A stretch of DNA of 64,000 nt from Ctenosaura bakeri (Eukaryota > Chordata > Lepidosauria > Squamata > Iguanidae): contig CAOLHI010001135.1 of the NCBI GenBank assembly GCA_948474755.1, positions 248,001 to 312,000 on the forward strand. The letters run 5' to 3'. A model generated the notes under the pieces. That model was not told the DNA's origin. It saw only the letters and a list, made by a program, of their open reading frames with translations, and did no database searches. The position numbers and the translations under genes were made by a program. Every line of letters begins with the position of its first letter. The stretch's first letter is position 1. Positions 22,991 through 34,456 of the stretch are shown in pieces.

Positions 22991-25900
22991 TTTTGAGCAA
23001 TCAATAAAGCAAGCCACACAATGAATCTCTTTCAGAGGCATACCATAACAGAATGAATGGGTGCCTGATTGTGTCCCAGAAGCTGAGAGACCAGATACCT
23101 AGGAGGGTCACGCAAGGAGGAATGATAAAAATAAAGCCTTCCTTTTCAATGAGTAATGGCTATATCAGCAGAAGATAGTTTTTTCCTGTCTCTCCATATA
23201 ATGGTCATCAGGAAGATGGAGTGCAGCTGAGCTTTTGCCATCAGCTATATTCCACTAATCCATGTCTGATGACTGTTGGAATCCTGTTAGTTAGTCCCAT
23301 TTAGTGTAGACCCACTGAATCAATTGCTGAATGGTGAGTGAATGCATAGGAAAATGCAATTGATTTAATGGCTCTACTTTAGAGCCTACTAACAAAAGCA
23401 CATAGCCAATAATTTTATCTCTCTGAACCTCTTAAGGACCCCCAGGAAATCCTGGACAATGCCTGCATCACCTTCTGCCAGCTGTCAGAATGTAGCTGAC
23501 AACAGGCAGTTGCTAATTTGCTGCCCTTATCCCCTACCTGTCAACCCTTACATGTCCAAGGAGGGAATGGGAAGAAGCCAACCAAGGTCTTCCTATCGCT
23601 GCCTAAACCACCAATTCAGATAGCTGGCAATGGGTGATCCTCTCCAAATTCAGCTGAGGAAGACTTTCTCCCCACCCTCATTAGAATGTATTGGCAAACT
23701 GCTCAATTTTCAAAGATGTTCCTGCAGAAGAGAGAAAATTGGTTAAATTACTTTTCTCTTGGGGGAACGAATAAGTCAAGCAACCAGATGACAACAGCAT
23801 AGGGACTTCCAGCTAACTCTTATTTGTATTTACCAGGCACTATTGGTACTACTTTGAATGTCTTTTCCTTTGAAAGCTCTATGGTGAGATTTTAAAACTA
23901 TAGTTTCAGTAATTCAGCCTAAAATCACATTAGCCTTGTTCATAGATACATTGGAAGCATGGAGTGTTTTTATACTATGAATTCTGCTGCCTTTAAATTT
24001 AAACTCAAATCTCTCATTGAATCTGCATTTGATTATCTCTCAGCATTTCCCCCTTTTTAAATTCAAGATTCAGGTATGCACTTCTAACTTTTAAATCCAT
24101 TTAAAGACAGTGCTTTCTTGGGAGTAGAGAGTGGACATGAAAATTAATCACGATCTTTTGAATGGAGCAAGTTTAGTGTCCAGATCATTTACTGTGTGCA
24201 CTTGTAGACACAAATTCTCCATCTTTCAGGAATCCTACTACAACTTGAGAGGAATGTGAAGAATTCTTGCAAAATGCTGGTTTTCGGTGATATTGACCGT
24301 CTTGATGTACTAAGTCTGATACTACACTGCTGATATGTCCATAAGGTATTTCCCCTCTAGCATGAGAATAATGCAAGGATTTCCCCCCCCCACTGAAATC
24401 TATGAAACTTGTATGGAAAATGTATGCTATATTTTCTCTTTATGAAATAAAGCAAACACACTCATATAGACACAAACAGACTGGCTGATTAATCAAAGAG
24501 CTGCCAGCCTAATCAATACATCGTGTTATTACAAAACCCATCCAAAAAGGCAGTGGGTATTACAGTTCTATGAAATTTGTACAGTTTATGCAATTTGTGC
24601 AATGCTGCATCAGTGCTGGCATATATATCTTACCATCTTTTGGGGAAGGAGGAGAAATGTGGTTTCTTATTCTTATACATGATAACATGACAAACAATAT
24701 TTTATGTTCCTTTCATTTATTAGCACAAAGCAATGAAAGATGAAACTGGAAACTGTACAAATGACACCATACTAATAGGTGCCTGTTTTTGTTTGAGGAC
24801 TAGTATCTATGTTGCCAACAGAGCTGCTACTGATGTTCTGCTGCCAATATCTCCACCCTTTCACTGCATTACAGGAATCAAGCATATGCATTTTTAAAAA
24901 CATTTTTAGATTTGCAACTGGATTTCAATTATAATTTGAACAGAGTAGGATTGAGCCATCACTAATAAGAACCTCCTTTCTAATTTCATATTATTGCTTC
25001 CATGAATATTAGTTCATAAAACGGCATGCCCTAGATAATGAATATGAGAAGTAATCAATTTCTTCTATTAGGAACGTATCTGAAAAGAAAGATTTCATGA
25101 AATTTTTATTCCTTCTCCTGCCCAATGATAGCAAACTACTTTACATGTGAATAGTAAACAGGGCTAAGCAATAAATATTTCTGAGCTAGACTCTCTGGAA
25201 AATATTTTTTTGGTCTGAAACAGGGTATGTTATACTGTTCGCAAGCTAAAAAGCAGCAAAAGTAAGCAACACCAATTCCCAGTAAGCACCGTGTACATAT
25301 ATGTGAAATTCTCTTTAGCCTTTCGTTATAGTGGTACACTAAAGTTTGAGAACAGTAGGGTAAAACATCAACCTTAAAACGAGGGACATTTGAGGAGCTC
25401 CAGTCCTAAGTAGTCATTAAATAAGCATGTCCAAACAAAATGCACACAACACAACAGCCTATGGATTCTGGCTGTGAAAGCCTTTGACTTTACATCAAAA
25501 TGCAAAATGTCCTCTTCTTCTGTTTTCACCATTTTCCAACACAAGAAGTCTAAGGAGATGTTCCTCTGCATGTGGGCCATGCAAATGGAGCCATTATTGT
25601 TTTCGTTGCTGACTACATGGAGGGTGTTTACATTTAGGAGAACCTCTCCTATACAAATTTATTACCCTTATCTATAGGAGAACGATGAAACTAGAATTGG
25701 AAGAGGCCGGATTAACTGAATTCCCTTGTTGCATGTTGTTTCCACCCAGCTACCCAATGAGTTAATAAAGCTACACTCTTTGTGAATTCTAATATAAACC
25801 TCAGTAATCTGCATCTCCTGGGCAGACCTTAGAAGGCAACTTTTAAGAAGAATTATTATAATGACATGCTAAAGCCACTGCTAAATAAGCAGTGGTAGGA

Positions 25901-27083
25901 TGATGCTGTGAGGCTCAGCCCATCCTTCTATTGCTGCCCCATTGTGGAAATCTTTGGCACATCACTTTTTTTTAAAAGCTGATTTCCACATATTGCTCCT
26001 TGGCTAACGTGCAGATTGGAATTCAGTTTTGCTCCCACATCCTGGAAAGACGACTCGAGGCAATGTTATGGAATTAAGTCAGGCCACATCTTTTCTGAAT
26101 TAACTAAAACTGGAGCAAACATGGATAATTTAATACCAAATAGACTGATAACAAATTAGAGAGTAGGCATTAATAACACAATGGTGCCCAAAGCAAAAGT
26201 GGGACAACAACCTATATCTATGTAACAACTCAGAAAGGAAGCCATCCCTTCTACTATCCCAAGAGAGTAATGTCAAATGAACTGGCAAGGACATCTTTTC
26301 CACCAAAAATATATTTCAGATTGCTCATTAGAGTTTGCTAACCCAAATTAGTCTGTCGAACTAAACTTCCCATCTCAAAAGTGACCAGCCAAACATATCC
26401 ACCATACTAACAAATGGGATCTAATTGCAAGCCTGAAAGGAGGGCTTCATGTAGAGCTCTCCTAAGGCATGACACCTTGTGAAATCAACTCCTTTTTAGA
26501 GTCTTTGCTTACCTTGGGGATGGGGATAAAGCAGATCCTAGTACAACACTGGAAGTAAACAAAGCACTCTGTAGGCTCTTATATTTTTCTGAAAGTTCCA
26601 AGAACTTTGGCACAGTTCCCTCATCTTTGGCCAGTCTTCCCTTCCAATAAATGTTTAGGTAGAAATGTATTTGTAAGGATGATAAGTTTCCCAGATTGTC
26701 ATTAAGTTATAAAAAAAATAGGACCTACAAACTGAAATAAAATACATTATTTCTAGGGTACTGTGTAGGAAAAAAAGACACTCACATGAGATATATACAT
26801 AAGAACTGGTATATTATGAAAAATGTGATGATTTTCAAGTATTAACTGCTTGTATTGGAAAGCAATCAGGAAATTTCATAGGCAAGGAGGTGGCAAAGCC
26901 CACATTCCAGAATAACTACAATTTAATTGAATAAGTAAACATAACAGCAAACCATTCAGCAGCTGCATTGCAAATTTTGCAGGGAAAATGTTTGGATATG
27001 AAGTAGATGCAGTGCAAGTGTCCATTGACAGGGAGACAAGGTAGAATTGCTCTCTAGCTGGAAACACTAGTAATCAAGACCAA
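22991..27083. other. No gene recognised; longest mainly unique stretch
   Basis: I see no exon, RNA gene or complete transposon. At 23478-23650 there are diverged forms of the repeat core described at 8.9 kb (CCAGCTGTCAGAATGTAGCTG). At about 24470-24640 the sequence is rich in homeodomain-like TAATCAA/TTAATC words and free of repeats, so it is a place to look for conserved non-coding sequence. That is inference only. Confidence 0.5.
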
Positions 27084-27368
27084 GGCCCTTTTTGCACAGG
27101 CTTTCTGTCGTGCGACAGCTCCGTGAGCCTCGTGGGAGTGGGAGCGTCGCTCTGCATGACTCACTCCCACTTCCGCCGGGCTCACGGGGCTGCAGCGGCG
27201 CGATCGCGGGTTTTTTGATTTTCGCCTCAAAGCGAAAATCACTCGCGCTCGTGCAACGCTCCTAGCGCCCGCACACACTTACCTCCTGTGCGGAGTGTCA
27301 GAAAGGCGGCCTGGTCGCGCTTCCTTCCCTCCGCCCCTGCGGAAGGAAGGGGCGGGGCGCTAGCGTGA

Positions 27369-27530
27369 CGGACGCGACACCTCCTGCTTCGCGCGTGCGC
27401 GGGGGGACGGACGTGACAGCCTCCTTTCTCGCGTGCACGGGGGGGCGGACGCGCGAGCCTCCTGCTTCACAGGGAGGCGGACGCGCGAGCCTCCTGTTTC
27501 ATAGGGAGCGGACGCGCGAGCCGCCGCCGC
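27369..27530. repeat. Short tandem array of CGGACGCG units
   Basis: Units start at 27369, 27408, 27446, 27478 and 27509 (spacings 39, 38, 32, 31). Each has CGGACG(C/T)G, then a GCCTCCT-like block and a G-rich end. It is part of the CpG-rich element. Confidence 0.85.
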
Positions 27531-27531
27531 C

Positions 27532-27605
27532 TCCGGGAGGCTGCCGCTTCCCCGCTCGTTCCTTCGCCTGCGGAAGGAAGGAGGGGGAAGCAGCAGCCTC
27601 CCGGA
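27532..27605. repeat. Long GC-rich hairpin
   Basis: The left arm 27532-27565 begins TCCGGGAGGCTGCCGCTTCC. The right arm 27573-27605, reverse-complemented, begins TCCGGGAGGCTGCTGCTTCC. The arms are about 33 bp with few mismatches around a 7-nt loop. Confidence 0.9.
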
Positions 27606-27606
27606 G

Positions 27607-27653
27607 AAGGCTTCTTGCGCGAGCCGCCCTCCCCCGCTCGCGCGAGAAGCCTT
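27607..27653. repeat. GC-rich hairpin, 17 of 18 bp paired
   Basis: AAGGCTTCTTGCGCGAGC at 27607-27624 pairs with 27636-27653 with one T:G position, around an 11-nt loop. It lies just inside the right terminus of the CpG-rich element, where terminal hairpins would help define the end. Confidence 0.93.
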
Positions 27654-27682
27654 AATGGGAAAAGGGCCATAAGAAGCAACAG

Positions 27683-27890
27683 TCAGAACTTTCTGCACTA
27701 CACTGTTACAGTGCTATAATTCCACTTTCAACAGCCTGTGGAATCCTGGGGTTTGCAGTTTAGGGAGGAGCATTTAGAATTCTCTACCAGAGAGCTCTTT
27801 GGCCTCAGTAAACTACAAACCCCAGAATTCCACATGATGTTAAAAGTGGAATAATAGCACTATGACAGTGTAGTGCGGAAATGGCCATAG
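27683..27890. mobile_element. Palindromic MITE
   Basis: The whole block is an imperfect palindrome. The left edge is TTCTGCACTACACTGTTACA. The right edge, reverse-complemented, is TTCCGCACTACACTGTCATA. Each half carries a GGAATCCTGGGGTTTGCAGT / CAAACCCCAGAATTCC block. The right end runs into GGAAATGGCC, the same terminal word as the elements at 27.1 and 53.6 kb. It has no coding capacity. The middle (27740-27808) recurs inside the Helitron at 63.1 kb. Confidence 0.82.
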
Positions 27891-29136
27891 AATTTCTAAC
27901 AAATGAAAGAATTCATTACTAGAGTCAGATAGGCAGTAACTAACAAAGACAAGCTCAAAGATGTAGAACAAAGAATATAAATGGAAACACATGAGATATC
28001 AAAGAAGAAATAACAATAACTAAAAAGAAAGTTTGCATGTATGGGGGAAAAATCCCACAAACAGCAGTGAGAGGAGAAAGATTCAAAAGGGGTGGATGTG
28101 GAGCTACTACTTTTTCTCACCTATCCTCTCACCTATCATTCTACACATCTATCCATACACAAACTACTGTTCATAACTATATTAATCCATCTGTTTAGCC
28201 ATTCCTTTAGAGGTCTTTTCCCCTACTTTAATCTCTTTCCTTTTTTGTTTTCCCTCTGCTCTTTCTCTTCCTTTCCCCAAACTCTTGTGAAGAAAACCTA
28301 TGTGCTAATAATGTACTTGTCTCCTTGGTGAGAACACAATTCTTTCATATAGGCCTTTGCAAATTGCAAACCATTGTAATTTACCAATCACTGGCCCTAC
28401 ATGTTGAAAATTAAGGGTTAAAAAGCTAAATGAGAAATATTAATGTTCAAAGATCAGATCTGAAGTTTCTGGGCATCAAGCTAGACAAATCAAAATATAA
28501 AAGAGACTCAGCTGTTCTCTTAGGAAAAAAAAATACAAGAAGAGGATGATGTTGATTCTTGAGCAAACTGAAAGCTGAGATCATACAGAGATGGAGTCTC
28601 AGAAGATTGGGAAACAACTTCTAACATGGTGCATATAAAAGAAGCAGGAGGCACTGCAGACCTCTTGGCTTTGGCATTTTTGGGAAGCACTGAACTTGTC
28701 CCCATATCAGGTGAAATCCAGGTAAACAGAACCTATATATACTGGTAAATCACAGCAGTATAGGGGCAATTACCTACAACTGACCCACAGACACAAATTT
28801 TATTTGGCTAATTGCAGACTCCAGGATCAGTGAAAATACTTTACAATGCCTAACTGAAATGCTGGTTCTACAAATAAGAGTTATAACACTTTTTAAATAG
28901 ATAGAGCTTAACCATCTGTAACAATGCTCATAGCTATGGCAAATCAATGCAATGCATTGAAAACGCTGCAATGCTAACAAATATTGAAATGTATCTAAAT
29001 GCATATATGAGATTTATGTATTATATAAGCTAATGTCCCTTGCCACTGCAATGTCTTATAGGCACCATGTGCCTTATAAGCATGAGAGGTGTTCCTTATA
29101 AGATATGATATTTGTAAAAGTATGGAAATATTGTGT
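27891..29136. other. No gene recognised; unique AT-rich DNA
   Basis: There is a pyrimidine-rich patch at about 28180-28290. Otherwise I see nothing supportable. Confidence 0.5.
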
Positions 29137-29455
29137 CAGGGTGGGCAACTGTGGAAGGCTAGAGCACCACATTAGCCCCCTAGGAGAGTTAGGAGGGCTG
29201 GACCTGTTAACCTGCAAAATGTGGTAGAAATGCATGTCACATCACCTAGCCGACATTTTGGAGGATTTTGGTCCAAAAAAAAATTCTTTGAAAAAAATTG
29301 CAAAAATTGCTTTTGATCTGTGGAGGGCAAGGGGCCTTCAGAGAAAAGCATTTATTTTATAGCATTCTGTAGAAAAAAACTGGGGGGACCATGGGGCCCA
29401 CAAAAACATCCTAGGGGCTGCATTTGGCCCATGGGCCACACTTTGCCCTCCGCTG
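29137..29455. mobile_element. hAT-type non-autonomous DNA transposon
   Basis: The left terminus CAGGGTGGGCAACTGTGGAAG and the reverse-complemented right terminus CAGCGGAGGGCAAAGTGTGG follow the CAGNGGTGGGCAAANTGNGGCC pattern of Charlie-like hAT elements. The right side includes GGCCCATGGGCC. The interior is short and A/T-rich without a transposase. A clean 8-bp target duplication is not visible, so the ends may have eroded. Confidence 0.75.
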
Positions 29456-29578
29456 GCCTATGTGATATATGAACCTCTACAAGGACAATATAGCTGTGTA
29501 TGCTAATTGCTTTACATACTAAATATACTGAAAAGGAAGACCCTTTGTAAAGCCACAAGTTTTATTCTCTTTTTCTGT

Positions 29579-29771
29579 TTGTTATTGTCGTTGTGTGCCT
29601 TCAAATCATTTCCCACTTATGGCGACCCTAAGGCAAACATGCTTTTCTGGGGTTGAGAGTGTGTGATGTGCCCAAGGTCAGCCAGTGGGTTTCCATGGGT
29701 AAGTGGGGAATTGAACCCTGTTCTTCAGAGTTGTAATCCAAAGCTCAAACTACTCTACTACGCTGGCTCTC
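29579..29771 (-). mobile_element. tRNA-derived squamate SINE
   Basis: On the plus strand it starts in the tail (TTGTCGTTGTGTGCCTTCAA, then CACTTATGGCGACCCTAAGG). It ends in the tRNA-like head (B-box in reverse GGGAATTGAACCCTG, then CGCTGGCTCTCC). The tail matches the BovB terminus. The middle region between tail and head is shorter than in the copy at 56.5 kb, as in the copy at 3.5 kb. Confidence 0.83.
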
Positions 29772-32700
29772 CTCTTTTAATGTGCATTTCCATTTCCTAA
29801 AAGTCCAAAGCTTGGGAACTTATGTGACCAAAACGTTAAACTATAAAGGTAAATCTACATACAGATTCACAAATGCAGGGCAAAGAACTCTCAGTACCTC
29901 AACAAAGAGATCATCGTAAGTGAACCACACTTGTTTCCCCTTGGTTGCTGTCTGTATTATCTCTGGCTTGTTTTTCAAGGGCCGTCACAGTGCTTTCACT
30001 AATTGATGAACTGCCTTCAGCTGAGTTCAAAAAGAAACAAACATGGTTTCTCACAGAGCTGCAGGATGTGGAATGCTGAGCTCTGATTGGCTAATTAGGT
30101 CTGACTTAGTAACTGAGAGCCATGAAGCTATAAATCATCAGGACAGGGAGCCTGCTGGTAGTGTATTGCTGTGGTGCATGGCTGGTATTATCTATGGGAA
30201 ATCCCTCTTTTGAGGTAATAAAATAAAATCTGATAAATTCTATATCACATAAACTCCTTTCACTGTGTTAAGAAGCGTTGCCTTTTCTGTAAAATAGTGG
30301 CATTTAGTAAAAAGTCCAAAAATGAAAAACCATGAGAAAAATGTGCAAAAACATCCCTGATCTTGCCAACTGAACAGTAACAATGTTCGGGATATTAATT
30401 CATCTCATGTTACAGTTAAATAATTCTGATCGGGTACAGGTAAGCAACTTAATTATTCTTCTTTATCATTTCCTGGTTGGCCTTTTTACTTGGGAAACAT
30501 AAATGATTCTGTGAAGCTCTGCTCTGCCAATGACTGTGCCTGGTTTCGATAACTGTTGATGGAAAAGACCAGGTGGCCACTTACCATAAATAAATCAGAG
30601 AAATGCCTCTGGAAAAGCAGAAGGTGCAACCCTATCCCTAGCTCAATGACAGTTCAGTCCAAAAGATGGTTTGCCAATACAGAATAAATTGTGATTGCAA
30701 ACCATATGGGGTGGTGGTAGGGAGGACCTCTAAGAAGAAACTTGGAAGCTCTGTTTAGGATTAGGTCAACAAACAGATTAATATCCTTCCAAATGCTGTT
30801 CTATTCAGATAAAAAAAAAATTATAGCCTTGCAAATGTCAAGACAGACCAAAACAGTTCCGCAGACAGTTTGCAGATGGGTGAGAGAACTACACCCCCAA
30901 ATAATAAGTTGTAAGCAAAATAGGTACTGTATAAGAAATCATTTTAGTGAGCCATATGGGTAATAAAGTTGTTATAAGGTCTCATAAAGAGGTGCTGTTA
31001 TTCATACTCAGCTGGTCAGTTAATTAAGGCATTGAAAGAAAAGACTGACAATGTACCATTTACCAGACATGGCTCCTTATGTTACTATATTACTAACATT
31101 ATGGTATGCTACTATTGGTTGTTGTTGTTGTTGTTTAGTATTATTACGCATAGTGTGCCAGCTGAATTGGATGTGTTGTACTTCTATATATCTTTTATCA
31201 TTACTTGTTTAGGTTTTGTTGATCTGATTTGAATGGGTTCATATAATTGCAAGAAACATTGATTTAATTTTAACAGAAGTAATCACCATGTTGTTCACAG
31301 GAAGAGGAAGAGTGGTTGCTTGGAACACAAGGCATAATAATTGCTGGTAGATATAGGGGGATATAGACAAAGTTCAATACAGTAGGCAAAAGGGAAAACC
31401 ACAAAACACAGGTGGTTGGCTTGATCAAGGAAACTATGGCCTTACAAGCACATCTCTTGAGAGTAAAAAAGAGAATATGCTTTGTTCCATATATGTATGG
31501 AAATGGGAAACATTTCTTGTTTCAAAGCAAGAAATATCCAACCAAGTTAAAATGCTAGAAAAGTCTCCTGCCTAAAGTAAAAACAGGGTGGTTAAAAGAG
31601 ATACAAAAGCTCACCATAAAGGAAAATATGAGCAAGACAATTTCTGAACTTCAGAAAACTGTGCAAAAAAAGTTGTGCCAGTCTTTGAGGATGATACAGA
31701 ATGATACTCAGGAGTTTCTTTTTAAAAGGATCCAGAGTGCAGGCTACAATTCTAGAATGTTTCTGAAGGTTTTTTTTTTTCAGGAGCCAAAACCATATTT
31801 GGGAATTAGTAGAGGCCCCAAAGAACTCTGCACTTCAGAACTCCAGCTTGCCAAGCTATTGAGAGAAGCAGAGATAGCAGTTCCAGAGAAAATTAGACAA
31901 ATAAGAATGATTAACACATGATTTCATTGGTCTATTAGTAGCATATTCAATGCTTGTATTTCAAGGTTTGTGAAAATATTTTGAAAGGCTTCATGTTTAC
32001 TACATTCTATAAATGTTAGTCATTTCCATCTCATCCCAACAAGCTGTTGCTGAGCTTACTGTTAATAAATTGTTCAGTGAATTGCCAAAAATATATGGCA
32101 TTAATTGTATTGAAGAAGCGGATGGCAAAATATGAAAAGAACTATTTCTGTGGATTCATTCATAACATTATTTAGAAAGTGTATGTTCAGTAACTGCAGT
32201 GCAGAACATACACAGTTCAGCACTGAGTTTTGCTTTCACTAATCAGCAATTATCCATTTAGTTCTGTCACTGAATTTTTCTGGCCCAGAGCGGGGGGAGA
32301 AGGTAACACAGCTCTCTAATTCCACACTTTCTGTCTGTCCCTTTAAGTCTAAGAAGTACCGTATGCTCTCCGTGTAAAGAGATGGACACTTATCACAAAG
32401 ACCTGTTGTTAACATGAACAGATCCTCATTAAGTGATACTCTCCCTCGAATCTCAAGAAGAGCAACATAAAGGAAATATGCTGTGCTACAGTACTTCTCT
32501 GAAAGGATATAATTTTTGTGTGAAATAAAACAAAGATTTTTTGAAAAATTTGGAAGTATTGAAGTGAGCAAAAAACACAAATGTTCACCACTCTCCAGGA
32601 GCTTTGAATCAAAGGTCCATTTAGGCTTTGCAACGCCTCTTGGAATTTCTCTGCCATCCATTTTTAAATGCTTTTATTATTATTTTTAATCAACTACTTA

Positions 32701-33349
32701 CCTGTCTATAAAAAATTTATCTTCCTACCACAAAAATATGCAATGACAGTGATATATTCTAATCAGACATGTTACTAGCAGGGCAGTAATATATAGCTAT
32801 TTATCTTCATAGCCATTATTACTTATGAAGACCCCTTTCAAAAGAAACAAAAAACCCAAAACTGTTTCCCATTGAGATTTTATAGAAGCACAGGTCTACA
32901 GTGGTTAAAAGGGACAAAAATCACCATAGTATTCCCAACAAACTGTTACTGGAAAATGAAATGGTCTGATCAGAATTATTTTTGTCATGTTGGGGATGTG
33001 ATTGTATCAACATCACCAGCAGTTACTGTTCAGAATTCATTTTTACCATGGTTTGTCATGGGGTTAGTCCAAACTCATACAATGCTACTTCAGTTTTCTA
33101 ACGCTTCATGTGCAGATAATACCAGACTTCAGAAGTTTCCCAGTTTAGAACAGTTAGACTGAGAACATATTTGCATTGGTAGTTTTACAAGAGAAATAAA
33201 AACAATTGCAGAAATAGGAAATGAAAAGGGAAGCTGACATTGCCCTTCTGCTCTGCCTCCTAACTTCTCTGTTGTTTTTTTTCATTTAACGTGGCTTCTA
33301 CTAAGATGGTTGTGAGCCAGGAATCAGCATATGATTTTGATATGAAGTA
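29772..33349. other. No gene recognised; mainly unique DNA
   Basis: A TTG-repeat tract lies at about 31108-31126. At about 30085-30135 an inverted CCAAT box (ATTGG) is followed about 40 bp later by TATAAAT, promoter-like spacing but unsupported. A 140-codon minus-strand frame at 32239-32661 shows no domain I recognise and is of a length expected by chance. Confidence 0.45.
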
Positions 33350-34250
33350 GGACAGATTATACTTTAGATCCAGTTCTGAAGAATTTTAATTTGGAAATAT
33401 TAGATTGACCCCTTGTCCTTTGGCCTGTGTAGTCCCTCAGAACTCAGCTCTGTCCCCGGTGTTATTTAACATCTACATGAAACTGCTGGGAGAGATTGTC
33501 TGGAATTTTGGGGTTCAGTGCCTTCAAAATGCAGATGACACCCAATTTTATTATTTCTTTTTGTCACAAGCCAGGCAAGTAGTTTTGGTCCTGAACCAGT
33601 GCCTGCCATCAGTAATGGGCTGATTGAGGGCAAACCATAACTTAATCAAGACAAGATGGAGATACTTCTGGTCAGCCAAAAGGCAGATCAGGGAATAGGG
33701 ATTTAGCCTGTGATAGATGGGGTTAAACTCTCTCTGAAGACACAGGTTCGCAGGTTGAGGGTGGTCCAGGATTCAAGACTAAGCCTAGAAGTCCAGGTTT
33801 CAGCAGTAGCCAGGTGTGCATTGACACAGTTAAGGCTTGTGTGGCAGCTGCGCCCATTCCTTGAGAAATCAGATCTGGCCATGGAGACACATGCCTTGGT
33901 TATATCCTGGTTGGATTACTGTGCTGTGCCTTATGTGGGGCTGCCTTTGGGATTGTTTGGAAAATTCAATTAGTCCTAAGAGCTGCAGCCAGATTGTTAG
34001 CTGGGGCTGGCTACAGGAATCATCTAACCCTTCTGTTGCAACAGCTCTACTGGCTGCCAGTCTGTTTCCAGGCACAATTCAAAGTACTGCTGATGAGCCT
34101 TACAATGGTTTGGGTCCAGGGCATTTGAAGCACTGCATTCTCCCTTATGAACCAAGCCTGGACTTTAAAATCTATCCCATTCAAGCCCTAGTTATTTCCT
34201 ACCACCATGATAGGCAGCCATCTAAAGAATATCCACAGATTATTTGAATG
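33350..34250 (+). pseudogene. L2 ORF2 (reverse transcriptase) remnant
   Basis: Recognisable pieces lie in different frames. 33405-33620 has SPVLFNIYM and the catalytic block as NADDTQ, where the usual Tyr before ADD has become Asn (codon at 33528). 33710-33970 has a DGVKLSLKTQVRRL and EKSDLAMETHALVISWLDYC stretch. 33970-34200 holds the region around WLPVCF in another frame. Multiple frameshifts and stops separate them, so no protein can be made. L2 reverse transcriptase carries out target-primed integration in intact copies. Confidence 0.88.
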
Positions 34251-34400
34251 TTTGATTTTAATTATGTATTGTAACTTTAATTCATATTTGATTGTTTAAT
34301 TTGGGTTTTAACTTTTGTATTCCATGATTTTAACTATGTTTTTTTTAAAAAAAATATTGTAAGCTGCTTTGAGTCCTTACTAGAAAAAAAAGTCAGATAG
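33350..34400 (+). mobile_element. L2 LINE, 5'-truncated
   Basis: A sense L2 copy with the second half of ORF2 and a 3' UTR. The coding part shows a decayed CCTCAGAACTCAGCTCTGTC block and GTGTTATTTAACATCTACATG, and ends with the L2-specific TTGGGTCCAGGGCATTTGAA. It is followed by a T-rich 3' UTR and the tail TTGTAAGCTGCTTTGAGTCC with AGATAGAAATAAAGA. Below the tail sits a purine microsatellite. The same ORF region appears at the right edge of the window, split by a Helitron. Confidence 0.92.
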
Positions 34401-34403
34401 AAA

Positions 34404-34456
34404 TAAAGAGAAGAAGAGGAAGAGGAAGAAAAAGAAGAAGAAGAGGAAGAAGAAGA
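34404..34456. repeat. Purine-rich (GAA/GAG)n microsatellite
   Basis: It is an imperfect AGAAGAGGAAGAGG tract directly after the L2 tail, probably grown from the LINE's terminal repeats. Confidence 0.9.

Larger units (their letters stand above)
27084..27668. mobile_element. CpG-rich non-autonomous DNA element
   Basis: The termini are GGCCCTTTTTGCAC at the left and, reverse-complemented from the right, GGCCCTTTTCCCATTAAGG. They are related to the GGCCATTTCTG/GGCCATTTCCG ends of the element at 53.6 kb. The interior is extremely CpG-dense in an AT-rich neighbourhood. It contains a hairpin at about 27218 (GATTTTCGC / GCGAAAATC), five tandem units beginning CGGACGCG or CGGACGTG, and two long hairpins (listed separately). 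There is no transposase, and overlapping frames on both strands are compositional artefacts. A true CpG-island promoter is the main alternative. The terminal repeats argue against it. Confidence 0.6.

Noticed and set aside
27360..27698. 112-codon and overlapping Arg/Ser/Pro-rich frames
   Set aside because: They fall inside the CpG-rich element with tandem units and hairpins. The composition explains the lack of stops.
32239..32661. 140-codon minus-strand open frame
   Set aside because: It has no recognisable domain, no splice or promoter context, and a length expected by chance when all six frames of a 64-kb window are searched. Comparison with lizard transcripts would settle it.
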